The notes below the pieces were generated by a model. It saw only the letters and a program-made list of their open reading frames with translations. It was not told where the DNA came from and did no database searches. A DNA stretch of 44,123 bases from Pseudomonadota bacterium (GTDB lineage Bacteria > Pseudomonadota > Gammaproteobacteria > Burkholderiales > Thiobacillaceae), in assembly GCA_021826065.1 (NCBI GenBank), contig JAKADY010000025.1:1-44123 (forward strand). Reading direction: 5' to 3'. Shown in pieces: positions 7,108 to 14,558 of the stretch; the first letter of the stretch is position 1; every line of letters begins with the position of its first letter. The position numbers and the translations under genes are program-made.

Positions 7108-8721
7108 ATGGCCCGGAATACCCCGCTCGGTACGCGTCCCCTGCTGTTGTCCCTGCTCGTCCCGCTCGTGCTATCCGGATGTGCGACGCGGGAATACGTG
7201 CAGCAGGAGGTGGGCGGCGTCAACAAACGCATCGACGAGTTGTCGGCCCTGGTCGCCAGTGCCAGCCAACGGATCGACGACAACGCCGCACGCCTCGGCA
7301 AGGCCGAGAGCCGCATCACCAACACCGAGCAGGTCGCCGCCTTCCTGAGCCGCCGGGTGGAGCAGGCCCAGAGCGGACTGGCCGATGCCGGCAAACGCAT
7401 TGAGACGCTGAACGGACGCCTCGACGAGGCGGATCGCCGCATCGTGGAAAACCGCACCCAGATCGACCGGGCCCACCAGCGTCTCGATGCGGTCGAGACC
7501 CGGCTCGGCGCGGCCGATGCCCGCATCGAACGCAGTGAGACCCGTCTCGGTCAGGCCGAAAGCAGTCTGGACCAGCTGCAGACGGCGCTCAAGGAGCAGC
7601 CACGTCCCGCCGCAACCGAGCCAAGCGCACCGGTGCAAACCGCCGCGCCCGATCGCCCCATCGCACCCGCCCCGTCGGTCAAAGAGCCACGTGCTGCGGA
7701 GCCGGATCAAAGACTGGAGGCGATCTCCTCCTGGATCATGGCCGCCCATGAGCGCATCGAGACCCACACCCGCGCCATCGATGCCGCCGGCACGCGCCTG
7801 AGTAATCTCGAGCAGGGCCTTGCCGACACCAACCGCCGCCTGGGCGATACCGAGAAGGGGCTTGCCGGGGCGCACCAGCGCCTCGACGAGAGCGTCGGAC
7901 GCCTGTCGAGCGTGGAACGCCGGATCGAGCTCAACACCAACGCCATCGCCGAGACAGCGAACCGAATCGGCCGCGCCGAGTCACGTCTGGACCAGGCCGA
8001 GGGCCGGCTCGCCACCCAAGAGCAGGGGCTCACACAGACCCAGAGCCAGATCGCCACCCTCACCCAGAGCACCCAAACCCAGCTGGGCGCTGTCGAGCAG
8101 CGCCTCGGCGCCCAGGAGACAGCACTGAGCGAGGCATCTGGCCGTATCGAACGCACGGACAAACGCCTGGGCCGCGCAGAGGCGCGCCTTGACGAACTCT
8201 CCACCACGCACGAGCAGACCGCCTCCCGCCTGAGTGAGGTGCAGACCGCGCAGCAGCAACAGGCCGAGCGGCTCGGCAGAAATGCGACCGAGATCGCCCA
8301 GCTCTCGCAGACTGCGCGTGAGGCCCTCGAGCGCGCCATCGCCGCCCACAAGCTGGCCGAGGGCAAGCTGGTCTACGAGACGGCGATGAGCGAAACCTTC
8401 CTGGGCTTCCGCCTCAACCGTGCCAGCCTGTCGCCCGAGGCGCAGCAGGCCCTCAAGGCCCTGGCCGACAAACTGCTCGCCGAAAACCGCAGCATCTACA
8501 TCGAGATCCAAGGTCACACCGACAACACCGGCCCGGCCGAATTCAACGAGCGCTTGGGCCTGCAGCGCGCCACGGCCGTGCGCGACTTCCTGCACGCCAG
8601 CGGCATCCCCATGCACCGCATGTCGGTGATCTCCTACGGCCCCCGCCTGCCCGTGGCGAGCAATGCCACACGCGAGGGCCGCAGCCAGAACCGCCGGGTG
8701 GTGCTGGTGGTTTTGAAATGA
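7108..8721 (+). CDS. OmpA-family lipoprotein with a long coiled-coil stalk
   Basis: This 537-residue protein starts with a lipoprotein signal (LVPLVLSGC, lipidated Cys at 25). Residues from about 30 to 420 are a long, charged, Ala/Glu/Arg-rich coiled coil built from repeats such as RLDEADRRI, RLGAADARI, RLGQAESSL and RLDQAEGRL, broken by a Pro/Ala-rich hinge near 170-195. The C-terminal 110 residues form an OmpA/Pal peptidoglycan-binding domain with IEIQGHTDNTGPAEFNERLG and GRSQNRRV. It probably spans the periplasm as a rod from the lipid anchor to peptidoglycan. The ATG at 7108 is preferred over an upstream in-frame start because it begins the signal peptide and follows GTGGAGG. Upstream there is a hairpin (6990-7004) and a 16-bp palindrome (7011-7026). 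Confidence 0.88.
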   Translation: MARNTPLGTRPLLLSLLVPLVLSGCATREYVQQEVGGVNKRIDELSALVASASQRIDDNAARLGKAESRITNTEQVAAFLSRRVEQAQSGLADAGKRIETLNGRLDEADRRIVENRTQIDRAHQRLDAVETRLGAADARIERSETRLGQAESSLDQLQTALKEQPRPAATEPSAPVQTAAPDRPIAPAPSVKEPRAAEPDQRLEAISSWIMAAHERIETHTRAIDAAGTRLSNLEQGLADTNRRLGDTEKGLAGAHQRLDESVGRLSSVERRIELNTNAIAETANRIGRAESRLDQAEGRLATQEQGLTQTQSQIATLTQSTQTQLGAVEQRLGAQETALSEASGRIERTDKRLGRAEARLDELSTTHEQTASRLSEVQTAQQQQAERLGRNATEIAQLSQTAREALERAIAAHKLAEGKLVYETAMSETFLGFRLNRASLSPEAQQALKALADKLLAENRSIYIEIQGHTDNTGPAEFNERLGLQRATAVRDFLHASGIPMHRMSVISYGPRLPVASNATREGRSQNRRVVLVVLK

Positions 8722-8748
8722 GTCGATGCAGGCGATCTGGATGTTGTC

Positions 8749-8836
8749 TGGCGGAGGCGGTGAGATTCGAACTCACGAACGCTTGCGCGTTGCCGGTTTT
8801 CAAGACCGGTGCCTTAAACCACTCGGCCACGCCTCC
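8749..8836 (-). tRNA. tRNA-Ser (anticodon UGA)
   Basis: On the minus strand all arms fold: acceptor GGAGGCG/CGCCTCC, D-arm GCC...GGC, anticodon stem CCGGT/ACCGG with loop CTTGAAA, the long variable arm AACGC-GCAA-GCGTT typical of class II tRNA-Ser, and T-arm GTGAG/CTCAC. CCA is encoded at 8751-8749. The anticodon lies at complement 8800-8802. The 5' half of this gene is duplicated upstream in a 145-bp tandem repeat. Confidence 0.96.
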
Positions 8837-8944
8837 GTTCGGCACTGTGCGTTGCCGGTTTTAGTTCCGGCACGCCCGCTGACGCGGGCTTAACATTCGC
8901 AAGCGAATGTTAGCCTACACTGCCATGCCGCATGCGCGGCATGG

Positions 8945-8981
8945 TCAAGACCGGTGCCTTAAACCACTCGGCCACGCCTCC
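8945..8981 (-). pseudogene. Extra tRNA-Ser 5' half (copy 2)
   Basis: These 37 nt are identical to the 5' half of tRNA-Ser, from acceptor strand to anticodon. No 3' half follows, so no complete tRNA can form. It lies within the second 145-bp unit. Confidence 0.9.
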
Positions 8982-9089
8982 GTTCGGCACTGTGCGTTGC
9001 CGGTTTTAGTTCCGGCACGCCCGCTGACGCGGGCTTAACATTCGCAAGCGAATGTTAGCCTACACTGCCATGCCGCATGCGCGGCATGG

Positions 9090-9126
9090 TCAAGACCGGT
9101 GCCTTAAACCACTCGGCCACACTTCC
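9090..9126 (-). pseudogene. Extra tRNA-Ser 5' half (copy 3, promoter-proximal, diverged acceptor)
   Basis: The copy matches the tRNA-Ser 5' half except for two changes in the acceptor strand (GGAAGTG instead of GGAGGCG). Its upstream flank differs from that of the other copies and has a TAGAAT box on the minus strand (complement 9174-9179). It may therefore be the original 5' end, with the other copies arising by duplication. Confidence 0.8.
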
Positions 9127-9223
9127 ATATCACACGCCGTGCACTGCACGCAGGGCTGGCGACCGCAGCCTGCATTCTATTTTAAACGAGCCCGCGCGCT
9201 ATCCCCATCAACCCATTCCAGCG

Positions 9224-10591
9224 CTACTGCCGGCCCGGGTAGGTGGCAAGCATCTGGAAGACGGCTGCCGCCTTGTCCAGACACTCCTGGTACTCGGCCT
9301 CTGCCACCGAGTCGGCGACGATGCCGCCGCCGGCCCAGAAGGTGAGGCCCCCGTCCCGCCAGGTGAGGGTGCGGATGGCGATGTTGGTGTCCATACTGCC
9401 GTCGAAACCCAGGTAGCCGATGGCACCGCAATAGACGCCACGGCGGTGGGGCTCGAGTTCCTCGATGATCTGCATGGCGCGCAGCTTGGGGGCGCCTGTG
9501 ATCGAGCCGCCCGGGAAGGCCGCGCGCAGCAGCGAGGCGGCATCCTCGCCGGGGCGCAGACGTCCGGTCACCGTGCTGACGAGATGATGCACGGTGGCGA
9601 AGCTCTCCACTCGGAAGAGCTCCGGGACCTGGACGCTGCCGGGTATGCAGACCCTGCCCAGGTCGTTTCGCAACAGGTCCACGATCATCAGGTTTTCGGC
9701 ACGGTTCTTGACGCTCGACTGCAAGGCCTCACGCAGCGTGGCGTCTTCGTGCACATCCTGGGCGCGCCGGTGGGTGCCTTTGATCGGGCGTGTCTCGACC
9801 AGGCCTTCCTTGACCCGCAGGAATCGCTCTGGCGAGGCGGACAACACCGCCCCCCAAGGCAACGAGAGATAGGCCGAGAAGGGCGCCGGATTGATGCGCC
9901 GCAGGGCCTGGTAGGCCGCCCAGGGATCGCCCTCGACCGGACAGACGAAGCGTTGGGCGAGGTTGACCTGGTAGCAGTCCCCGGCGCGGATGTAGGCCTG
10001 CACCCGCTCGAAGGCGGCCCGGTACCCCTCGGCGCTGAAACTTCCCTCGACCGGGCCGCGCACGCCGAAGGCGGTACGACGAAAGGTTCCGGCCGGCCGA
10101 CGGAAGCGGGCGACCAGGTCACGCCAGGTCTCGGCTGGCATGGCCTGACGCCCGGCGTGGACGAGCCAGCTACGGCGCTCACGGTGGTCGACCAGTACCG
10201 CCCAGTCGTAGATGCCTAGCGCCATGTCCGGCCAGACCGCTGTGTCCCGTGCCAGACTGGGCAGGCGCATCCACTGGCGGGCGAGGTCATAGGCGAAATA
10301 GCCGATGGCACCACCGCAGAAGGGCCAAGGTTGGGGCTGCGTGCGCGCGTCCAGAACGGTGTGCAATACCTCGAGCGGGTCGCCGCGGAGGTGGTCCAGG
10401 TGGCTGCCCTGGCGGTACTCGGTGACGCCCGCGCTGCTGACCAGGGTGGCATAGGGCCGCGCCGCCAGGACGTCCCAGCGCCCATGGCCGCCGGCGCCGC
10501 CACTGTCGAGCCAAACCGACCAGGGCTCGGCAGCGAAGCCAGCGAACAGCGCGGCACTGTCTGGATGATAGGTGAGCTCTACGACACGCAT
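9224..10591 (-). CDS. pabB: Aminodeoxychorismate synthase component I
   Basis: PabB converts chorismate and ammonia to 4-amino-4-deoxychorismate for folate synthesis. The 455-residue protein has the N-terminal anthranilate synthase I-like domain and the C-terminal chorismate-binding domain. The signature ETRPIKGTHRR contains the Lys that forms the covalent adduct in PabB and separates it from TrpE. Further conserved blocks are NRAENLMIVDLLRNDLGR, PGGSITGAPK and AGGGIVADS. The start at complement 10591 (MRVVELTYHPDS) gives the family length; longer in-frame starts would overlap divergent moaA. There is no adjacent pabA or pabC. Confidence 0.92.
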   Translation of the reverse strand: MRVVELTYHPDSAALFAGFAAEPWSVWLDSGGAGGHGRWDVLAARPYATLVSSAGVTEYRQGSHLDHLRGDPLEVLHTVLDARTQPQPWPFCGGAIGYFAYDLARQWMRLPSLARDTAVWPDMALGIYDWAVLVDHRERRSWLVHAGRQAMPAETWRDLVARFRRPAGTFRRTAFGVRGPVEGSFSAEGYRAAFERVQAYIRAGDCYQVNLAQRFVCPVEGDPWAAYQALRRINPAPFSAYLSLPWGAVLSASPERFLRVKEGLVETRPIKGTHRRAQDVHEDATLREALQSSVKNRAENLMIVDLLRNDLGRVCIPGSVQVPELFRVESFATVHHLVSTVTGRLRPGEDAASLLRAAFPGGSITGAPKLRAMQIIEELEPHRRGVYCGAIGYLGFDGSMDTNIAIRTLTWRDGGLTFWAGGGIVADSVAEAEYQECLDKAAAVFQMLATYPGRQ

Positions 10592-10729
10592 GACCGGCCA
10601 CAACCACCTGCCAAGGCGCGCAGGCCGCCCAGGCTGCCAAGGATCACACGCATACCCATGAAGGGATACCCACACCGGGTAGCAAGGGCCGGTGTGGGCC
10701 TTAAAGGCTGGCGCGGGGAAAGGGGAATC

Positions 10730-10743
10730 TTGATCTTGCTCAA
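10730..10743 (+). promoter_or_regulatory. FNR/ANR-like box upstream of moaA
   Basis: TTGAT-CTTG-CTCAA differs from the FNR consensus TTGAT-N4-ATCAA at one position. It lies about 85-97 bp before the moaA start. FNR-type activation of molybdenum cofactor genes under low oxygen is known in E. coli. A hairpin CCCACACC/GGTGTGGG (10669-10676, 10691-10698) lies further upstream. Confidence 0.45.
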
Positions 10744-10826
10744 GAGGGTGCGCACGCGAGCGCGGCCGCTGCTCCAATTCGGCATAGAATAACCGACAAC
10801 CCAATCGACGAACCGGGTTCGGCACC

Positions 10827-11795
10827 ATGCTCATCGACCGTTTCGGTCGTGCCATCGAATACCTGCGGCTATCGGTCACCGACCGGTGTGATCTCCGCTG
10901 CGCCTATTGCATCCCGGAGGGTTTCAAGGGATTCGAGGAACCCGCCCATTGGTTGACCTTCGCGGAAATCGAGCGCCTGCTGAGCGTGTTCGCCCGCATG
11001 GGCTTGAAGCGGGTGCGTCTGACCGGCGGCGAGCCGCTGTTGCGCCGTCACGTGGACGAGCTTGCCCGGCGCATCGCCCAAATCCCCGGCATCGAGGACC
11101 TCTCGCTGTCGACCAATGCCACTCAGCTCGCGGGCATGGCCGAGAGGCTCAAGGCCGCGGGGGTGACCCGGCTGAACGTCAGTCTGGATTCACTCGATCC
11201 CGATACCGTCAAGCGTATCAACGGCCGCCCTGTCCTCGACGATATCCTGTCGGGCCTGGCCGCGGCCCGAGCCGCGGGTTTTGCGCCAATCAAACTCAAC
11301 ATGGTGGTCATGCGCGACAACGCGCACGAGGTCGATGCGATGGTGGAGTTCTGCCTCGCGCACGGCTATGTGTTGCGCCTGATCGAGCTGATGCCCATGG
11401 GAGACACCGCCCGGCGCATGGGTTACGTCGACCTACAACCGATCAAGCGGGCCTTGCAAACCCGTTTCGGCTTGGTGGACACGGTCATGCCTGGCGGGGG
11501 GCCGGCGCGCTATCTGGGCACGCCGGACGGGCGCTTCACGGTGGGCTTCATCACCCCCTTGTCGCAGCATTTCTGCGCCACCTGTAACCGCGTGCGACTC
11601 ACCGTGGACGGGCAGCTCCACCTCTGTCTGGGCCAGGATGCACGCGTCGACTTCCGCAGCCTGCTACGCGAGGGGGCCAGCGACCAGGCACTGGTCGAGG
11701 CCATGCATCAGGCCCTTGCGCTCAAGCCCGAACGCCACGAATTCGTCGAACGACCCGAGAAGCTGATCCGCTTCATGAACATGACGGGCGGCTGA
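10827..11795 (+). CDS. moaA: GTP 3',8-cyclase (molybdenum cofactor biosynthesis protein A)
   Basis: MoaA is a radical SAM enzyme that turns GTP into 3',8-cyclo-GTP, the first step of molybdopterin synthesis. In this 322-residue protein the radical SAM cluster motif is CDLRCAYC (Cys 21, 25, 28) and the GGEP motif is in RLTGGEPLLRR. The second C-terminal 4Fe-4S site is FCATCNRVRLT plus LHLC, and the protein ends with the conserved GG tail essential in the family. It stands alone, divergent from pabB, with no other moa genes nearby. It fits the molybdate-type transporter at the right end of the window. Confidence 0.95.
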   Translation: MLIDRFGRAIEYLRLSVTDRCDLRCAYCIPEGFKGFEEPAHWLTFAEIERLLSVFARMGLKRVRLTGGEPLLRRHVDELARRIAQIPGIEDLSLSTNATQLAGMAERLKAAGVTRLNVSLDSLDPDTVKRINGRPVLDDILSGLAAARAAGFAPIKLNMVVMRDNAHEVDAMVEFCLAHGYVLRLIELMPMGDTARRMGYVDLQPIKRALQTRFGLVDTVMPGGGPARYLGTPDGRFTVGFITPLSQHFCATCNRVRLTVDGQLHLCLGQDARVDFRSLLREGASDQALVEAMHQALALKPERHEFVERPEKLIRFMNMTGG

Positions 11796-11812
11796 GGCGC
11801 AGCCCCTGCGCC
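11796..11812. terminator. Hairpin between convergent moaA and EF-hand gene
   Basis: GGCGCAG-CCC-CTGCGCC forms a perfect 7-bp stem directly after the moaA stop. There is no T-run, so intrinsic termination is uncertain. Its place between convergent genes suggests an end signal for one or both. Confidence 0.4.
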
Positions 11813-11823
11813 GTCATGGCCCG

Positions 11824-12129
11824 TCATTCTCGAGAAGGTTCGCTGCGCCCGCCGCGATGGCGCCGCCCCAGACGGTTGATGATCTCGTCCTCGCTGATGC
11901 GGTCGTCGCCATCCGCATCCAGGCTCTCGAACCGGTAGAGGGCACGTCGGCAGCGCTCGCCGCGACGCTCAAGACAGTCCTGCTGCAAGCGCTGGTATTC
12001 CGCGCGGCTGAGGTAACCGTCACCATCCAGATCGTGCCGGGAGAAGACCTCGGGTGTACCCGCTGAACCGGCCTGTGCCGCGGCGAACATCCCGACCAAG
12101 ACGATTAGGGACAGACGGTGGATGCTCAT
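11824..12129 (-). CDS. Periplasmic EF-hand calcium-binding protein
   Basis: This 101-residue protein has a Sec signal peptide (cleavage near AAAQAGSAG) and two canonical EF-hand loops, DLDGDGYLSRAE (33-44) and DADGDDRISEDE (71-82). Both have acidic residues at positions 1, 3, 5 and 12. It should bind two Ca2+ outside the cytoplasm. Two cysteines (52 and 60) between the loops could form a disulfide. Its ATG overlaps the stop of the hydrogenase-cytochrome gene (ATGA), so the two proteins are translationally coupled and probably work together. The function is unknown. Confidence 0.85.
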   Translation of the reverse strand: MSIHRLSLIVLVGMFAAAQAGSAGTPEVFSRHDLDGDGYLSRAEYQRLQQDCLERRGERCRRALYRFESLDADGDDRISEDEIINRLGRRHRGGRSEPSRE

Positions 12130-13277
12130 TTCGCGTGCCTCAGATAGGCGACCAGCGCCTCCATGTCGTCATCTTCCAGCCTGAAACGGTGCGCACGGAT
12201 GCGATCCGAGCGCAGCAGCGCCGGGACTTCCGCCGGCAGTGTCTTGAGCCGGGCAGGATCGACGTCGTGACAGTAGATGCAATGGCGCTCATAGACCTGC
12301 GCACCCTGCTGCACGCGGTCGGATGGCGCCGGGGCGGGAGGCAGCTCGGCCGGGTCGAGCGGGTGATAGAAACGGCCGCGATCCCAAAAGCCCGCCTCGC
12401 TACAACCCAGACAGGGGTGTCCCGACTCGATGGGGTTGCTGACCCCATTCCAGCGCAGGGTGGCACAAGCGTTGTGGGTGAGCGGCCCCCGGCACCCCAG
12501 CTCCAGCAGGCACCAACCTGCACGCGCGCCCGCATCATCGAAGGCCTTGGCGAAACGGCCCGCCTCGTAATGACCGCGTCGAGAGCAACGATCGTGGATG
12601 GTCTCGCCATAAAAGGCCAAAGGCCGCCCTTGCGCGTCCTGGGGCGGGAAGGTGCCGAAGGCGACGCGATATGCCAAGACCGCGCCGATCACATCGGGCA
12701 CGGGTGGGCAACCGGGGAGGTTGAGCAAGGGCCGCACCGGGACCATCCCTCGCCGCATCAATTCGGCCAAGCCATAGGCGCCGGTCGGATTCGGCGCAGC
12801 CGCCGGCAAGCCGCCATCGCTGGCGCAACTGCCCACCGCCAGCACGGCCTGGGCGGCGGCGAGGCAACGACGCAGCAGGCTCAGATTGGCCTCGCCGGCG
12901 ATGGTGGAACACGCCCCGTCGAGCGCTGTGGGCACGGCCCCATCGACGATCAGCAGGAGCTCGCCGGCGGCGGCCGCGAGCACCTTATCCCGCGCCCGCT
13001 CAGCGGCGGCACCGGCAGCGGCCTGCAGGGTGTGATGGTAGTCCAGCGATATCGACTCGAAGAGCAGCCGCTCGAGGGATGGCGCCGCTGACCGGGTCAG
13101 CGACTCGGTGCAGCCGGTGCATTCCTGGAACGACAGCCAGATCACCGGGACGCGCCCGCGCCGGACAAGCCCCTCGGCCAGCAGACGCGCCGCCTCCGGC
13201 GGCAGGGCCAGCAGGGAGGCGCTCAGCGCGCAGAATTTCAAGAATGCGCGGCGGCTGGTCTGTGGGACAATGTTCAT
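12126..13277 (-). CDS. [NiFe]-hydrogenase small subunit fused to a C-terminal cytochrome c domain
   Basis: This 383-residue protein starts with a Tat signal (TSRRAFLKFC), so it is exported folded. All cluster ligands of a group 1-like small subunit are present: proximal Cys53, 56, 151 and 190 (ECTGC, GSCASDGG, NLPGCPP), distal His228, Cys231, 256 and 262, and medial Cys271, 289 and 292. Position 55 is Gly, not the extra Cys of oxygen-tolerant enzymes. The usual C-terminal membrane helix is replaced by a Pro-rich linker (about 312-320) and a c-type haem domain with CIYCH at 333-337. No obvious axial Met precedes the last helix; His363 is a possible ligand. The large subunit, maturation genes and cytochrome b are absent from the window. 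The EF-hand gene is coupled downstream. The ATG at 13277 is chosen; a GTG at 13295 is also possible. Confidence 0.85.
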   Translation of the reverse strand: MNIVPQTSRRAFLKFCALSASLLALPPEAARLLAEGLVRRGRVPVIWLSFQECTGCTESLTRSAAPSLERLLFESISLDYHHTLQAAAGAAAERARDKVLAAAAGELLLIVDGAVPTALDGACSTIAGEANLSLLRRCLAAAQAVLAVGSCASDGGLPAAAPNPTGAYGLAELMRRGMVPVRPLLNLPGCPPVPDVIGAVLAYRVAFGTFPPQDAQGRPLAFYGETIHDRCSRRGHYEAGRFAKAFDDAGARAGWCLLELGCRGPLTHNACATLRWNGVSNPIESGHPCLGCSEAGFWDRGRFYHPLDPAELPPAPAPSDRVQQGAQVYERHCIYCHDVDPARLKTLPAEVPALLRSDRIRAHRFRLEDDDMEALVAYLRHAK

Positions 13278-13424
13278 GCGTGGATCGAAAGGCACGCGTC
13301 AGCGACCTGCGGTGCTGGGCCTCGTTCATCTCAGCTTGGTCGCTAAAAGGCCCATCCGCAAGTCCTCGAACCCATAGGGCATGCTCTGACCCGTCCACCC
13401 GCCTGCGTATCGTGTAGAATCGCA

Positions 13425-13601
13425 ACGTCACTGGGGAGTAGCCGACCTTCCAGAGGAAGGGGCCCGTATCAACAGACTCGGCGTCGATTCATCGACTCAC
13501 GCCGTGGTGCGGGCAGCCCAGCGCCCGGCAAGACCTTTGACTGCGACGCCCTTTCCCGGCTGGAGGGGGTGGCGCAGTCAGGGTTTTGTACTCCGGCCGG
13601 G
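13425..13601 (+). promoter_or_regulatory. yybP-ykoY manganese riboswitch
   Basis: The leader carries the conserved pieces of the yybP-ykoY aptamer: CACTGGGGAGTAGCC (13429-13443), TCAACAGACTCGG, and GCAAGACCTTTGACTGC, in the right order, as in E. coli alx and mntP leaders. P1 pairs GTCA (13427-13430) with TGAC (13538-13541). The same 3' strand, TGACTGCG (13538-13545), can instead pair with CGCAGTCA (13573-13580), which is followed by GGGTTTT, a terminator-like alternative. This fits an ON switch in which Mn2+ holds P1 and prevents termination. A TAGAAT -10-like box lies at 13415-13420. Confidence 0.92.
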
Positions 13602-13611
13602 AAGCCCACGC

Positions 13612-14187
13612 ATGGAAGCCTTTCTCGTCTCCACCGGTATCGTCGCCCTGGCCGAATTCGGCGACAAGACCCAGCTGCTCTCCTTCGTCCTGGCCGCCAG
13701 GTTCCGCAAACCGCTGCCCATCATCCTCGGCATCCTCGTCGCCACCCTGGCCAACCATGCCGCGGCGGGTGGGCTGGGGGCATGGGTGGCGAGCCTGCTG
13801 TCGCCCATGACCCTGCGCTGGGTCCTGGGGCTTTCGTTCCTGGCCATGGCGGTCTGGGTGCTCGTTCCCGACCGACTCGAGGAGGATGCCAGCCGGCTGC
13901 CCGCCTTCGGGGTCTTTGCGACCACCACGCTCGCCTTCTTCATGGCGGAGATGGGCGACAAGACGCAGATAGCCACCGTCGCCCTGGCCGGCCACTACCC
14001 CACCCTCGCCGCCGTGGTCCTAGGCACGACCCTGGGTATGCTGGTGGCAAACGTGCCGGCCGTTTACTTTGGCGAGCGGGTGGTGCGCCTGCTACCGCTC
14101 CGCCTGGTTCGTTTCACAACGGCCCTGATCTTCGCTGGCCTGGGCGTGGCGACCCTGCTGGGGGCAGGCGCTGACATCGGATTGTGA
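13612..14187 (+). CDS. mneA: UPF0016/GDT1 (TMEM165-like) manganese exporter
   Basis: This 191-residue membrane protein has six predicted helices in two homologous halves, each with the family signature: EFGDKTQ (15-21) and EMGDKTQ (about 115-121). These acidic motifs form the cation path. Bacterial members such as Vibrio MneA export Mn2+. The yybP-ykoY riboswitch directly upstream strongly supports manganese export here. The ATG at 13612 begins at the first helix and gives the normal length; upstream in-frame codons lie inside the riboswitch. Confidence 0.93.
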   Translation: MEAFLVSTGIVALAEFGDKTQLLSFVLAARFRKPLPIILGILVATLANHAAAGGLGAWVASLLSPMTLRWVLGLSFLAMAVWVLVPDRLEEDASRLPAFGVFATTTLAFFMAEMGDKTQIATVALAGHYPTLAAVVLGTTLGMLVANVPAVYFGERVVRLLPLRLVRFTTALIFAGLGVATLLGAGADIGL

Positions 14188-14235
14188 ACGGTCCTAGGTC
14201 GGTTTGGGCTCTGGTCCCCAGGCATTACGTATCAT

Positions 14236-14471
14236 CCTAAAAACCGCAGTTGACCGCTCTTATAGCTTCATAATAGCTCGATGATGCAAGAGATTTTGCC
14301 TCCGGTCATCCACTCCCAGAGGGTGAACACGCTACGCGCCCGCCTTCGGTCTTGTACGCCCGTCTGGCTGCGTTGCTCCTCCTTGCAGGCAGCCCACCCT
14401 GCGGCGTCGTCGCGCCTTGCCAGCCGGTCGTACAAGCCCGCTTTCGGGCACGTTCAACTGCGGTTTTTAGG
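14236..14471 (-). mobile_element. MITE-like element, copy A
   Basis: This 236-bp element has perfect 18-bp terminal inverted repeats (CCTAAAAACCGCAGTTGA) and is flanked by the direct repeat ATCAT at 14231-14235 and 14472-14476. It encodes no transposase. The interior is closely similar to copy C (36811-37045) in the opposite orientation. It fills most of the gap between mneA and the PilZ gene; nothing else is recognised in 14188-14558. Confidence 0.88.
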
Positions 14472-14558
14472 ATCATCTTTGATCCACCCACGCTACCTCA
14501 CCGACCATCAAGCACCTCGGCGGAAGACGATGTGAACGCTGTCCAATGCGCCCTGGCT

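Larger units (their letters stand above)
8800..9126. repeat. 145-bp tandem repeat containing the 5' half of tRNA-Ser and four hairpins
   Basis: Two identical 145-bp units (8800-8944 and 8945-9089) are followed by a 37-bp partial unit (9090-9126). Each unit begins, on the minus strand, with tRNA-Ser from its first base to the third anticodon base. The remaining 108 bp form four back-to-back palindromes, given here for unit 1: TGCCGG/CCGGCA (8853-8858, 8867-8872), CCCGC/GCGGG (8875-8879, 8884-8888), AACATTCGC/GCGAATGTT (8892-8900, 8903-8911) and CCATGCCGC/GCGGCATGG (8923-8931, 8936-8944). The whole array lies upstream of the intact tRNA in its direction of transcription. Confidence 0.93.

Noticed and set aside
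8800-9126. Three tRNA-Ser genes or a CRISPR array
   Set aside because: Only one copy has the 3' half and folds. The units are head-to-tail identical with no variable spacers.
10592-10826. Molybdenum cofactor riboswitch before moaA
   Set aside because: Only an 8-bp hairpin was found; the conserved Moco RNA elements were not recognised.
10592-10879. N-terminal extension of pabB
   Set aside because: It would overlap the moaA start, has no similarity, and the ATG at complement 10591 gives the normal PabB length.
12126-13277. NuoB-like complex I subunit
   Set aside because: The Tat signal and the complete three-cluster ligand set are those of a hydrogenase small subunit.
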